Shown here piece after piece: positions 32,886-42,056 of a stretch of DNA of 42,991 bases. The DNA is taken from contig NZ_LBMG01000047.1 in the NCBI RefSeq assembly GCF_001005315.1, positions 1 through 42,991 on the forward strand, written 5' to 3'. This stretch comes from Kordia jejudonensis. Its GTDB lineage: Bacteria > Bacteroidota > Bacteroidia > Flavobacteriales > Flavobacteriaceae. How positions within the stretch are numbered: the stretch's first letter is position 1; the number at the start of each line of letters is the position of its first letter. The notes beneath the pieces are model-generated. The model was given only the letters and a program-made list of their open reading frames with translations, had not been told where the DNA came from and did no database searches. A program made the position numbers and the translations under genes.

Positions 32886-34013
32886 TTGAAAATAGCCATA
32901 GTATGTTATCCAACATTTGGCGGTAGTGGTGTAGTAGCTACCGAACTCGGAATTGCCTTAGCAAATCGAGGACACGAAGTACATTTTATTACCTACAAAC
33001 AGCCTGTTCGTTTGGCATTATTAGGCGAAAACATTCACTTTCACGAAGTATTTGTACCCGAATATCCATTATTTCATTACCAACCATATGAATTGGCACT
33101 ATCAAGTAAGTTAGTTGATATGGTAAAACTATATGGAATAGAATTGTTACACGTACATTATGCCATTCCGCATGCGTATGCAGGATATATGGCAAAAAAA
33201 ATGTTGGCAGAAGAAGGCATTACGATTCCTATGGTAACTACGTTGCACGGAACCGACATTACCCTTGTGGGAAGTCATCCGTTTTACAAATCGGCAGTAA
33301 CGTTTAGCATTAACAAATCGGATGTGGTAACCTCAGTTTCTGAAAGCTTAAAGCAAGATACACTTCGTTTATTCGATATCAAACGTGAAATAGATGTAGT
33401 ACCCAATTTTATAGATGCTTCAAAATACGATCATGGTTTTACGGACTGTCAACGAAGTTTGATGGCCACTGAAAACGAGAAAATCGTCACGCATATCAGT
33501 AACTTTAGACAAGTAAAACGAATCAGTGATGTGGTTAAAATTTTTAATGAAATACAAAAAGAAATTCCTGCAAAGTTAATGATGGTTGGAGAAGGACCAG
33601 AAAAAGAATCCGCAGAATTGCTGTGTGAAGAATTAGGAATTTCGAACAAAGTCATCTTCTTTGGAAATAGTAACGAAATTGATAAAATTTTGTGTTTCTC
33701 TGATTTATTTTTATTGCCATCAGAAACGGAAAGTTTTGGTTTGGCGGCTTTGGAAGCAATGATTTCATCAGTTCCAGTTATATCGAGCAATACGGGAGGA
33801 ATTCCAGAAGTAAATGTGCATGGCGTTTCGGGATACTTAAGTGATGTGGGAGACGTGCAAGACATGTCGCAAAACGCATTAAAAATTCTAAAAGACGCTG
33901 CTGAATTAGAAAAATTTAAAAAAGGAGCAAAGGAGCAAGCATTACAGTTTGACATCAATAAAATTGTGCCTGTGTATGAGTTTATCTATCAGAAGGCTTT
34001 TGAAATGGCGTAA
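32886..34013 (+). CDS. bshA: N-acetyl-alpha-D-glucosaminyl L-malate synthase BshA
   Basis: This 375-residue GT4 glycosyltransferase joins UDP-GlcNAc and L-malate in the first step of bacillithiol synthesis. Its start MKIAIVCYPTFGGSGVVATEL is diagnostic of BshA (quoted in part: CYPTFGGSGVVATE). ITYKQPVRL, TTLHGTDITLVG, the C-terminal SETESFGLAALEAM sugar-nucleotide motif and the SSNTGGIPEV segment agree. The start codon is TTG at 32886; the family start falls exactly there. It is 11 bp after the GH3 fusion gene, so they are probably co-transcribed. bshB and bshC are not in the window. Confidence 0.95.
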   Translation: MKIAIVCYPTFGGSGVVATELGIALANRGHEVHFITYKQPVRLALLGENIHFHEVFVPEYPLFHYQPYELALSSKLVDMVKLYGIELLHVHYAIPHAYAGYMAKKMLAEEGITIPMVTTLHGTDITLVGSHPFYKSAVTFSINKSDVVTSVSESLKQDTLRLFDIKREIDVVPNFIDASKYDHGFTDCQRSLMATENEKIVTHISNFRQVKRISDVVKIFNEIQKEIPAKLMMVGEGPEKESAELLCEELGISNKVIFFGNSNEIDKILCFSDLFLLPSETESFGLAALEAMISSVPVISSNTGGIPEVNVHGVSGYLSDVGDVQDMSQNALKILKDAAELEKFKKGAKEQALQFDINKIVPVYEFIYQKAFEMA

Positions 34014-34069
34014 TTTTTCGCTTCGCTCAATTTAAAGATTCAAAAATTAAATGATTTGAGGTTGTTTTT

Positions 34070-34213
34070 GGGTCGCTTCTCTTTTGGGTCGCTTCTCTTT
34101 TGGGTCGCTTCTCTTTTGGGTCGCTTCTCTTTTGGGTCGCTTCTCTTTTGGGTCGCTTCGCTTTTGGGTCGCTTCGCTTTTGGGTCGCTTCGCTTTTGGG
34201 TCGCTTCGCTTAG
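34070..34213 (+). repeat. Nine tandem copies of a 16-bp repeat
   Basis: The unit is GGGTCGCTTCTCTTTT (copies 1-5) or GGGTCGCTTCGCTTTT (copies 6-9), nine units in perfect 16-bp register. Open frames over it (34040-34324 and overlapping ones) only reflect the repetition, and 16 is not a multiple of three, so the frames rotate. A degenerate version of the unit precedes the second composite repeat at 38204-38252. Confidence 0.95.
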
Positions 34214-34257
34214 GTTATTATATACACTTTTGTCATTCCTGCGTAAGCAGGAATCCA
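34202..34257. repeat. REP-like palindromic repeat, copy 1
   Basis: A 56-bp segment, CGCTTCGCTTAGG... through TGTCATTCCTGCGTAAGCAGGAATCCA at 34231-34257 (quoted in parts: TGTCATTCCTGCG, GCAGGAATCCA), matches 38242-38297 with three mismatches. The core ATTCCTGC/GCAGGAAT is palindromic. The motif is widespread in bacterial genomes as an intergenic palindrome. Confidence 0.85.
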
Positions 34258-34314
34258 CCTTCGCTTTTTGGAAATATAAACTTTGATGTATCAACTTAAA
34301 ACTAAAATATACAC

Positions 34315-34356
34315 AAAACCTCAATCATCTTATAGGCTTTTGTGATTGAGGTTTTA
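34315..34356 (-). terminator. Terminator after the caspase-like gene
   Basis: AAAACCTCAATCA (34315-34327) and TGATTGAGGTTTT (34343-34355) form a 13-bp perfect stem with a 15-nt loop. The T/A tracts on both sides would let it work in either direction. Confidence 0.75.
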
Positions 34357-34374
34357 AAGTTTTTGGAAGGTGAT

Positions 34375-35508
34375 TTATGTGAATAGTTTGCGGTTCAAAG
34401 AGTTTTCATCATATGGATAAACTAATATGCGTTGCTTTTTAGTAGTATCAAATAATTCATTATCACTAATAGTTTTATTTACTATTTCAACAATTTCTTT
34501 ATACGTACTATCTTTCTTTTTCATTATAGCTTTTGTTGTATAATAACTGAAAATGCCATAATGATTTCCATCTTCAAAAAGTCTTTCATATGCTTGATAT
34601 GATGCATCTTCAACAGCCAACATAAAAGTAATATTTGAATTTTCATCTGTAATATCTTTTATTTCTTTAAATTTCTCTTGAATACGATTTTTATCAATCT
34701 GCATTTTTTCTTGAGATAATAAAGTCGGTGACTTTATAGTTGGAGAAAAATAACTTGTATTACCAATAACTCCTAATGATGATTTTTGCACCTCTTTAAC
34801 AACGTTAATAATTTCTGAACTTTTCCTTTGTATATTTATTGTATGGAAATTTACAATTTCTTCGTACGCAAGATAAGGCAATAGAGTCTTTTCGTCTGAT
34901 AATTCTCTTATCGATTCGTCTATATATCCTAATGATGTAAGATGTTCTTTTGGAGAATAAACAATAATGGCATCTAATATTTGAGCTTTGGATTCTCTTG
35001 CTTTTGTAATATTGTAATCAGCAACTTTTTTATATAAATGATAAGGAAGCAAAATGTTTTCATCAGGTAATTTTTTAGTCATTTCTTCTGAATAGCCTAG
35101 AAGTTGCATATATGGTCTAGTTGCGTACGGTACACCTGCAGCATAACAACTATCTAATATAATTGTCATTTTTGTTGATTCGTTTAAACGTTTTAGTTCT
35201 CCCAAAATATGATAATCATATATTTCCTTGTCAGAGAATATCAATCCTTCTTCCCCAGCGAGAGAAAATCCATGCCCTGAAAATACAATGACACCAGTAT
35301 CTACATTGTTGTCATTTAGTTCTTTTATGAATGTTCTTACTTCATTTAATGCTTGAAATACCGTTAAATCCCTTTTTATATTGGTTTCGAATTGAAAATC
35401 AATTAGAACTTTTTCCCATTCACGGGTATCATTATGGCAACCTTCTAAGTGATGACTGATAGGCTGACTACCATAAGATTCTACAGATAATAAAATAGCT
35501 TTTTTCAT
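34375..35508 (-). CDS. Caspase-family (C14-like) cysteine protease
   Basis: The 377-residue protein starts KKAILLSVESYG and has the caspase p20 layout: NDTREWEKVL helix, VIVFSGHGFS with catalytic His79, and MTIILDSCYAAG with catalytic Cys121 (the C14 His-Cys dyad). A later AVEDASYQAYERLFEDG with GIFSYYTTKAIMKK (about residue 305-335) matches the p10-like part. It is cytosolic by sequence (no signal peptide). ATG 35508 is preferred over an upstream start seven codons earlier. It is divergent from a gene pair encoding a protein of unknown function and a histidine kinase, with 120 bp between. Substrates are unknown. Confidence 0.88.
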   Translation of the reverse strand: MKKAILLSVESYGSQPISHHLEGCHNDTREWEKVLIDFQFETNIKRDLTVFQALNEVRTFIKELNDNNVDTGVIVFSGHGFSLAGEEGLIFSDKEIYDYHILGELKRLNESTKMTIILDSCYAAGVPYATRPYMQLLGYSEEMTKKLPDENILLPYHLYKKVADYNITKARESKAQILDAIIVYSPKEHLTSLGYIDESIRELSDEKTLLPYLAYEEIVNFHTINIQRKSSEIINVVKEVQKSSLGVIGNTSYFSPTIKSPTLLSQEKMQIDKNRIQEKFKEIKDITDENSNITFMLAVEDASYQAYERLFEDGNHYGIFSYYTTKAIMKKKDSTYKEIVEIVNKTISDNELFDTTKKQRILVYPYDENSLNRKLFT

Positions 35509-35630
35509 TATAATAATATTTTTAATCAAAACTATGGAAGCTATCCAATATAAAAAATACCCATTAAAGAGGATTTTATTGAAATATTGTCAAACATATA
35601 TTTGTTACTACAAACAAAAAAATAAATATT

Positions 35631-36299
35631 ATGAACGAATTAAGTATTTCGAGTACAGTTACTTTTAAGCCCGAATCAAAAATACGCTGGCAAACTATAT
35701 ATTCAAGCGTTTTATATGGGACATTTTTTCAAATATATGGGAGATTCGATTTTGATTCAACAACTAATATGTTAATGCACGTTGAGTTTAAGATATTCAA
35801 TTATAAAGGAGCAATTGATTTGGGCCTAGTAAATGTTAAATTGAACTACACCAGGGAATATGCAAGTATTTATGATGTCCCATTTGGCTTCAAAACTATT
35901 AGAGTACTTTCTTTTGATGTAGAAATAAAAGCTTTACATACAAACGATACTATAAAGCTAGATATAAATCCTACTTACAATCTTAAAGAAACTGATAAAA
36001 AAAGTATCTATCTTGAAATTGATAGGAAACTAGTATCTTTAGCTAATAGAGGAATTAATTTTGGAGATAAGGGAGTTTTTGATACAGAGTTTTATTATCG
36101 TGATGGATTAAGAGCACCTCATAAATTTGATGGAGAACATAAACAATATAGAAGTGCAGAAAAATTAAATCCAACTGTAAATTCACAAGGTCAATTATTA
36201 GATGTAAACGGAAATATTATAGCAATGAATAGTGCAGAACCTATTAAAAGATCCCCAGGAGCCGTATGTCCAAAAGGGTATAGTAAAATTATATTTTAA
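35631..36299 (+). CDS. Hypothetical beta-rich protein coupled to a histidine kinase
   Basis: The 222-residue protein is not recognised. It looks like a beta-sandwich over about 1-125 (alternating hydrophobic strands such as LMHVEFKIFNY and IRVLSFDVEIKAL), followed by a charged, less ordered region and a C-terminal tail SPGAVCPKGYSKIIF with the only Cys. There is no signal peptide. The stop codon overlaps the kinase start (TAATG), so the two are translationally coupled. It diverges from the caspase-like gene. Its neighbours suggest a regulated or proteolysed partner, but nothing in the sequence proves it. Confidence 0.7.
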   Translation: MNELSISSTVTFKPESKIRWQTIYSSVLYGTFFQIYGRFDFDSTTNMLMHVEFKIFNYKGAIDLGLVNVKLNYTREYASIYDVPFGFKTIRVLSFDVEIKALHTNDTIKLDINPTYNLKETDKKSIYLEIDRKLVSLANRGINFGDKGVFDTEFYYRDGLRAPHKFDGEHKQYRSAEKLNPTVNSQGQLLDVNGNIIAMNSAEPIKRSPGAVCPKGYSKIIF

Positions 36300-38164
36300 T
36301 GCATAAAAACATGGTATTTCTTGTGTTTTGGTGTTGTATACAAACAGCAATTGGACAAGATCAAAAAATTATCAAAACATATGTTGACGAAGTGTTCAAT
36401 TTAGAATACAAGTCAGCATATGCTTTTGCTTCAAACTTTGATGATCCTCAACTCGTACAAGAATTTCAATCGCTTGCAAATACACTTTATTATGCAGGAC
36501 AAGAAGAAATATATACACCATATACAACTACATTAGAAGCGTCAGAGTCAGTAGTCTATTGTATAGCAATGCTTCATAAAGGATTTGATGAATTGTATCA
36601 CAATCCGAATAGGGTAGATTCTTATAAATACTTTTTTAAAGCATACAATACTTCAAAGCAGGTTCAAAATGAATCACTTCAAAAGTTATGTTTGTACGGC
36701 ATGCTTGAGTTTTTTCACTTTCAATATTCATTAACACAAGATCAATTTGAACCCTATCTAAACGAATTTGGCAAACTGGCAGACACTACTATTGAAACTT
36801 GTTGGTACTTATGGTATTGTACATATTTTAAGCTGGAAAACGTATTTCCAAAAGAACGAAGAGTACACGTGTTGATAAATGACTTAGAAAAAGCCACAAA
36901 TTTGTTAAAAAAAGGACATAATTTTTACGTCATTTTCTATTCAATAAAAGCTAGTTATCTCGAAAACGAAAAATTGATAGCAAAAGCAAAACCGTATCAT
37001 CTAAAGGTTTTAAAGGAAACAAAACAAGTTCCCACAAACAAATATTTATTTTTCAGAACCTACATTCACTTAGTTTCCATCAGTCATAATGAAAAGAAAT
37101 TTGCAGAAGGACTTAAGTACTTAGAAACGGCTAAAGAGTATATCGATATATCCGATTCAATAAAAAGTTGGATGCATATAAGAAATTATGGATCAAAACT
37201 TTATGAAGGTTTGGGAGATGCAGAAAAAGCGTACCGCGACTTGTTAGCAGCAAATGATTTAAAAAATAAATCTGGCGTTAGTGAAGTTAGTTTGACAAAT
37301 TTTCAATTGCGATCAGAAATAGAAGAAGAACAACGAAAGCTTGTCATTTCAGATCAAAAAACAAAACAACAATCGCTTGCCATTATCATATTGATTGTCA
37401 TGCTAAGTCTTGGTGGGATTATTGTTTTCTTATACTATAGAAACACAAAACGCAAACAACGAATCATAGCACAACAATTGGAAATAGAAGGGCAGAAGCT
37501 TGAAAAAGTCCAAAAAGAGCAAGAACTCGCCGCTATTGATGCCATGATTTTAGGGCAAGAAAAAGAACGAGAAGCCATTGCCAGCGATTTACACGACAAT
37601 GTTTGTGCACTGTTGTCAGCGGCAAAAATGCAGTTTGAACACCTTACAGAACGTTTAGAAAGTGAAGACAAGAAAAAAGTTGAAGAACTATTTGTCAAAA
37701 CTAAAAATCTATTGGACAATGCCTATGATGAAGTATATTCGATGGCATATCAGAAGAACAGTGGCATTATGGCAAAAAAAGCACTATTACCTGCCATTGA
37801 AAATCTCATTAAAAACAACAATGGAATCAATGGCATCCAAATTGAGTTGCAACATTTTGGCTTGGATCAGCGCCTAGAAGCTTCAAAGGAAATCTTTATA
37901 TTCAGAATCATTCAAGAACTAATGGCAAATATCATCAAGCATGCCAAAGCGAAAGCCGCGAATGTTTCTATTACAGTACACAAAACAACGATTTCCATCA
38001 TCGTTGAAGACAATGGCATTGGCATATCGGAAGAAGTATTCTTAAAAGACAAAGGCTTGGGCATTCGAAATATAAAAAAGAGAATTGAGTCCATACATGG
38101 CACGATGAATTTTGACAGTTACAAAAACAAAGGAACTTCCATTATTATTGAGATTCCTAGGTAG
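36299..38164 (+). CDS. TPR-containing sensor histidine kinase (HisKA_3)
   Basis: The 621-residue kinase has a signal peptide (about 1-19), TPR-like helical repeats over about 40-350, a transmembrane helix at about 358-380, a coiled linker, and a HisKA_3 domain with His432 in EREAIASDLHDNVC. The HATPase_c domain follows with QELMANIIKHAKAKAA (N box), VEDNGIGIS (G1) and KGLGIRNIKKR (G2). No response regulator is nearby. The kinase gene overlaps the preceding 222-aa gene at TAATG. The periplasmic TPR sensor mirrors the two TPR-AraC regulators in the window. Confidence 0.9.
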   Translation: MHKNMVFLVFWCCIQTAIGQDQKIIKTYVDEVFNLEYKSAYAFASNFDDPQLVQEFQSLANTLYYAGQEEIYTPYTTTLEASESVVYCIAMLHKGFDELYHNPNRVDSYKYFFKAYNTSKQVQNESLQKLCLYGMLEFFHFQYSLTQDQFEPYLNEFGKLADTTIETCWYLWYCTYFKLENVFPKERRVHVLINDLEKATNLLKKGHNFYVIFYSIKASYLENEKLIAKAKPYHLKVLKETKQVPTNKYLFFRTYIHLVSISHNEKKFAEGLKYLETAKEYIDISDSIKSWMHIRNYGSKLYEGLGDAEKAYRDLLAANDLKNKSGVSEVSLTNFQLRSEIEEEQRKLVISDQKTKQQSLAIIILIVMLSLGGIIVFLYYRNTKRKQRIIAQQLEIEGQKLEKVQKEQELAAIDAMILGQEKEREAIASDLHDNVCALLSAAKMQFEHLTERLESEDKKKVEELFVKTKNLLDNAYDEVYSMAYQKNSGIMAKKALLPAIENLIKNNNGINGIQIELQHFGLDQRLEASKEIFIFRIIQELMANIIKHAKAKAANVSITVHKTTISIIVEDNGIGISEEVFLKDKGLGIRNIKKRIESIHGTMNFDSYKNKGTSIIIEIPR

Positions 38165-38241
38165 TTGTTTTTGGGCCTGTTCTCGCGAAGGCGGGAATCT
38201 CTCTTGGGTCGCTTTGCTTTTTGCTCGTTTTACTTTTTGCT

Positions 38242-38297
38242 CGCTTCGCTTTGGTTATCATATACACTTTTGTCATTCCTGCGTAGGCAGGAATCCA
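38242..38297. repeat. REP-like palindromic repeat, copy 2
   Basis: This is the second copy of the 34202-34257 segment, again preceded by degenerate GGGTCGCTT-type units (38204-38252). A further related palindrome (TTCTCGCGAAGGCGGGAA, about 38177-38194) lies just upstream. The rest of the 38165-38449 gap has no visible gene. Confidence 0.85.
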
Positions 38298-38449
38298 TGC
38301 TTATTATACCTATTGAATAATAAATTGACAAATAAACAAATCAACAACTCATTAAAGTGTTAGTTCGAATGATTTATGTCACAAGAGTATTGACAAAATC
38401 TAATAATCAAAAACTTACGTGCGTCTAAAGATCTAAGACGTCCAGTCTT

Positions 38450-38893
38450 CTATTCCTCCAACACCAACGATTCCGAATTGATACAAAAACGCAAACCACT
38501 TGGCTCTGGTCCGTCAGGAAATACGTGTCCTAAATGGGCATCACAGGTACTACAAGTCACTTCTACGCGCACCATTCCGTAAGATGTATCTTTGATGTAA
38601 TCGATGACATTATCTTTCACAGGTTCTGTAAAACTTGGCCATCCGCTACTTGAATTAAACTTCAAATTCGAATCAAACAAAGGAGTATTGCAACAGACAC
38701 ATGCGTACACTCCAGGATCGTAGCGACTGCAATGTTCGCCAGAAAACGCACGTTCGGTACCTTTTAAACGTGTAATTCGGTATTGTTCAGGTGTTAACTG
38801 TGCAATCCATTCTTCTTCAGTTTTTTCTACACGTGTATCAGGTTTTTTATTTCCGTGTGTGGCATAATGTATAATATCTTTCCAAGTAAGCAT
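38450..38893 (-). CDS. msrB: Peptide-methionine (R)-S-oxide reductase
   Basis: The 147-residue MsrB reduces methionine-R-sulfoxide in proteins. It has the zinc-binding CVCC and [16 protein letters not shown] pairs, the active-site SSSGWPSF, and the resolving/catalytic RFCINS with Cys137. The start [14 protein letters not shown] is typical of Flavobacteriaceae MsrB. It is divergent from the Bax-inhibitor-1 gene across a 480-bp repeat-filled gap that must contain both promoters. Confidence 0.96.
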   Translation of the reverse strand: MLTWKDIIHYATHGNKKPDTRVEKTEEEWIAQLTPEQYRITRLKGTERAFSGEHCSRYDPGVYACVCCNTPLFDSNLKFNSSSGWPSFTEPVKDNVIDYIKDTSYGMVRVEVTCSTCDAHLGHVFPDGPEPSGLRFCINSESLVLEE

Positions 38894-39376
38894 ATTTCTT
38901 TATATTTCTTTCTGTAAAGATACGGAGAATGTCGTTAACGTCGCAATTGCGTTTATGATGTATTTGATTGTTGAATGTTGAATGTAAAACGATCAGCTTC
39001 AACTACACAAAGAACAAAGAGCCAAGAGCCAAGACCTAAGACCCAAGACCCAAGACCCAAGACCCGAATTTTAAATTTTAAATTATAAATGTTGAATGTA
39101 AAAAGATTAGTTTCAACTAAACAAAGAACAAAGAACAAAGAACAAAGAACAAAGAACAAAGAACAAAGACCCAAATTTTAATCATAAATGTAAAATGCTA
39201 AATAAAAAATGTAAAAGTAAAACGATCAATTTCAACTAAACAAAGACCCAAAACCCAAAAACCCAAGACCCAAGACCAGACACCCAATGCCCAATGCCCA
39301 AAACCAAACACCCACATATAAATTGCAAAAACAAAAACTAAGTAGTACATTTGAATTTATTAAAAACCGAAAACAC
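38894..39376. repeat. Intergenic heptamer-repeat block between msrB and the BI-1 gene
   Basis: Six exact copies of GAACAAA (39126-39167) run directly, in register, into GACCCAA (39168-39174). Other stretches have ACCCAAG heptamers (about 39040-39066 and 39245-39275). The module TGAATGTAAAACGATCAGCTTCAACTA and variants recur three times here (about 38976, 39090 and 39214) and resemble the duplicated unit at 150-215 and 310-375. A GTG/ATG-start frame at 39287 runs through the repeat into the BI-1 gene and is not used. Confidence 0.85.
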
Positions 39377-40078
39377 ATGGAAGAATTTAAACCAGCAGTT
39401 CCTGTAAGTGCTTTAAATCAGGACAGCAGAGTAGCTTTTTACAAAAAGACATATACCAACCTAGCGTTCGCAATTTTACTTTTTATTGTCGTAGAATATT
39501 TATTACTGCAAGTAGATTTTATTGTAAATCTAGGAATACAGCTTATACAAAGTTGGGCATGGTTACTAGTTTTAGGAGGATTCATGTTTGCAAGTAACTT
39601 CGTGGAACGAATGGCAGCAACATCTAAAGACAAAAGCACGCAATACCTAGCATTGTTCGTCTATGTGGTTTTTGAAGCCTTGATATTTGTACCCTTAATT
39701 TACATTGCAATTCAATACTCAGAAGCAACGACCCAAAATGTATTATGGCAAGCGGCTATAATAACATTATCTTTATTTACGGGAATTTCTGTCGTAGGAT
39801 TCATTACCAAAAAAGACTTTTCATTCTTAAAATCAATTATTACTATTGGCGGTTTTATTGCTATCGGACTTATTTTAGCAGCCTATATTGGTGGTATTCA
39901 CTTAGGATTCTGGTTTTGCGCTGGAATGGTCGTATTAGCGGCAGCTTCTATACTATATCAAACTTCAAACATGATTCATAAGTATGAAGAAGATCAATAC
40001 GTAGCAGCATCTTTAGGATTGTTTGCTTCGTTAATGTTACTATTCTGGTACATTGTAAGTATGTTTTTAAGCGAATAA
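39377..40078 (+). CDS. Bax inhibitor-1/YccA family membrane protein
   Basis: This 233-residue protein starts MEEFKPAVPVSALNQDSRV and then has seven hydrophobic segments (for example residues 26-41, 53-69, 86-106, 115-134, 142-163, 172-190 and 207-227), as in BI-1/YccA proteins that act as pH-sensitive calcium-leak channels or protease modulators. The helix-7 region YEEDQYVAASLGLFASLMLLFWYIVS fits the family (quoted in part: QYVAASLGLF). The ATG at 39377 is the family start. Upstream lies repeat DNA; a terminator follows at 40101. Confidence 0.9.
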   Translation: MEEFKPAVPVSALNQDSRVAFYKKTYTNLAFAILLFIVVEYLLLQVDFIVNLGIQLIQSWAWLLVLGGFMFASNFVERMAATSKDKSTQYLALFVYVVFEALIFVPLIYIAIQYSEATTQNVLWQAAIITLSLFTGISVVGFITKKDFSFLKSIITIGGFIAIGLILAAYIGGIHLGFWFCAGMVVLAAASILYQTSNMIHKYEEDQYVAASLGLFASLMLLFWYIVSMFLSE

Positions 40079-40100
40079 TCATACAACAAATAATATATTT

Positions 40101-40135
40101 AAAACCGTTTTGCAACCATGTAAAGCGGTTTTTTT
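40101..40135 (+). terminator. Terminator of the BI-1 gene
   Basis: AAAACCGTTT (40101-40110) pairs with AAAGCGGTTTT (40122-40132) around a short loop with one mismatch, and T continues after it. Confidence 0.75.
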
Positions 40136-40278
40136 ATGCATCCTTTTCCAAAAAAAAATCTTTATGAAAGGGATATTACAATAGTCAATTGTTTTAATAC
40201 TATGAAAAACAAACGTTCAAGTAGATGTGTTCTAATGAAAACTGTATATTTAATGCGTTTCTTAAAAAGAATCTATTC

Positions 40279-41961
40279 ATGAAATCAATATTGATCCTTT
40301 TTCTTTCGTGTTTTGTTAGTATTGCCGTGTGTCAAACAGATGCTTCCGCAGAAAAATCATATGACGAATTACTATCTCTCTATAAAAAATATCAGTACAA
40401 AGACACTTCCAAAGCGTTGACATACATACAGGAAGCTAAAGAAGTTGCTACGATTAAAAATAATCAAAAACAATTGACAACGGCATATTATTATATTGCT
40501 AAGTCGAACAGCCGATTAGGAGCGTATAAAAAAGCACTCACGGAAGTAGAAATTGCAATTTCAAAAAGTGTATTACTCCGCGACACGGTTACCGCGTATA
40601 ATAGCTATTTTTTAAAAGCCAGTATCCATTCTGACTTAGGAGACGATTCCACAGCACTTGTATGGTTTTTAAAATCGATGGAATATGCAAAAATGCTACA
40701 AAATCCAATTTATGAATTGCCTGTATTGTCTAGAATTGCCTTCATCAAAAAAGTACATAAAGATTTTCAGGAAGCTATAGCATTGAACAAAGAAATTCTA
40801 CAAAAGCTTGAAACAGTTCCCAATGACGAGAATACAAAGATTTACAAGTTGTCAGCGCTCATGAATATTGCAGATGCGTATTTATGGTTAAAAAATACCG
40901 AGCAAGCTGCCCTATACAATAACAGCGCATTGGAACTATGTCCAGACAAACAACCTGCTTGGATGTATTACCCAATACTCATGAATAGCGCAATTATTCA
41001 CTATCAAAATGAAGTCTACGATGCTTGTGAATCAATTACAAACGACGTAAAAACATACGCAGAAACCAATCATAAAACCAGCTTATACCTAACGACTTTA
41101 TTCTATTTGGGTAAAAGTGCTTACAAACAACAAAGCTATCAACAATCGATTCAATATCTTGAAAAAGCAATTGACAGCATCAACGTTTCCGAACAGGTTG
41201 ATGTCAATGAAAAAGAACTACACGAATATTTGGCTTTAGGTTACAATAAACTCGGAAATGCGGAAAAATCATTTCTTCACTTTAAAAAATATGCCGCCTT
41301 GGAGAAAAAACAAAGTGAAGAAGATTTAAAAATAAACAATCAAACCCATGAATTGGTAGACATAGTTCCATTGCAATCAGAAATTGATACATTGGGAAAA
41401 GAACTTACCAAAGAAACCAGCAATCGGAATACTTTTATCATTGCTTCCTTGGCGTTATTGATATTATTTATAAGTAGTATTGTTTATTATAGAATTCGTG
41501 AAAAACGCACCCGAGAAAAGTTCAAAATACTATTACAAAAAGTCAACACCTTAGAACAACAAAAAGATGAAAAGAAAACGGTTGTAAAGAAGCAAAACGT
41601 ATCGGACGATCAAATGAAAATCTTATTAGAGAAAATCAATGAGTTTGAAAAACAGGAATACTTTTTACAGCAAGAATGTAGTTTGGGATATATGGCAGAA
41701 CAACTAGGGACAAATACTTCTTACTTATCTAAAACGATCAATCGATACAAAGGAAAATCGTTTACGACCTACATCACAGAATTACGCATCAATACGGCAT
41801 TGGTAACAATTAAGAATGATACAACCATACAATCATACACAATTCAAGCCATTGCAGAAGAATTTGGGTTCAAACGACAAGAAACATTTTCAAAAGCTTT
41901 TAAAGCATACACAGGAATTTATCCTTCTCAATATGTGAAAAACCTTAAAAAAGAACCCTAA
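40279..41961 (+). CDS. Second TPR-AraC membrane regulator
   Basis: The 560-residue protein parallels the 2503-4266 product: signal peptide (about 1-18), TPR-like repeats over about 30-340, one transmembrane helix near 394-413, a coiled stretch, and a C-terminal AraC-type domain (about 450-555) ending in IQAIAEEFGFKRQETFSKAF and KAYTGIYPSQYVKNLKK. I start at ATG 40279, the signal-peptide start; the longer frame adds 18 residues. Two paralogous leader-peptide genes follow 95 bp downstream on the same strand. That matches the arrangement at 1359-4266 and suggests a regulator-target pairing. Confidence 0.85.
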   Translation: MKSILILFLSCFVSIAVCQTDASAEKSYDELLSLYKKYQYKDTSKALTYIQEAKEVATIKNNQKQLTTAYYYIAKSNSRLGAYKKALTEVEIAISKSVLLRDTVTAYNSYFLKASIHSDLGDDSTALVWFLKSMEYAKMLQNPIYELPVLSRIAFIKKVHKDFQEAIALNKEILQKLETVPNDENTKIYKLSALMNIADAYLWLKNTEQAALYNNSALELCPDKQPAWMYYPILMNSAIIHYQNEVYDACESITNDVKTYAETNHKTSLYLTTLFYLGKSAYKQQSYQQSIQYLEKAIDSINVSEQVDVNEKELHEYLALGYNKLGNAEKSFLHFKKYAALEKKQSEEDLKINNQTHELVDIVPLQSEIDTLGKELTKETSNRNTFIIASLALLILFISSIVYYRIREKRTREKFKILLQKVNTLEQQKDEKKTVVKKQNVSDDQMKILLEKINEFEKQEYFLQQECSLGYMAEQLGTNTSYLSKTINRYKGKSFTTYITELRINTALVTIKNDTTIQSYTIQAIAEEFGFKRQETFSKAFKAYTGIYPSQYVKNLKKEP

Positions 41962-42056
41962 AATGTTGATGATTCATAAAGCATCAATACACAAACTTTT
42001 ATTTTAGCGCTATATGTTGTTGTTTCATGGTCATTAACATTTAATATAAAATTAGT

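Noticed and set aside
34040-34324. Overlapping ORFs of 71-94 aa encoding LLGRFSFGS- or PKRSDPKAK-like repeats
   Set aside because: They are translations of the 16-bp tandem array, whose unit length is not a multiple of three.
39287-39376. N-terminal extension of the Bax-inhibitor-1 protein
   Set aside because: The extension is translated repeat DNA; the family start is at 39377.
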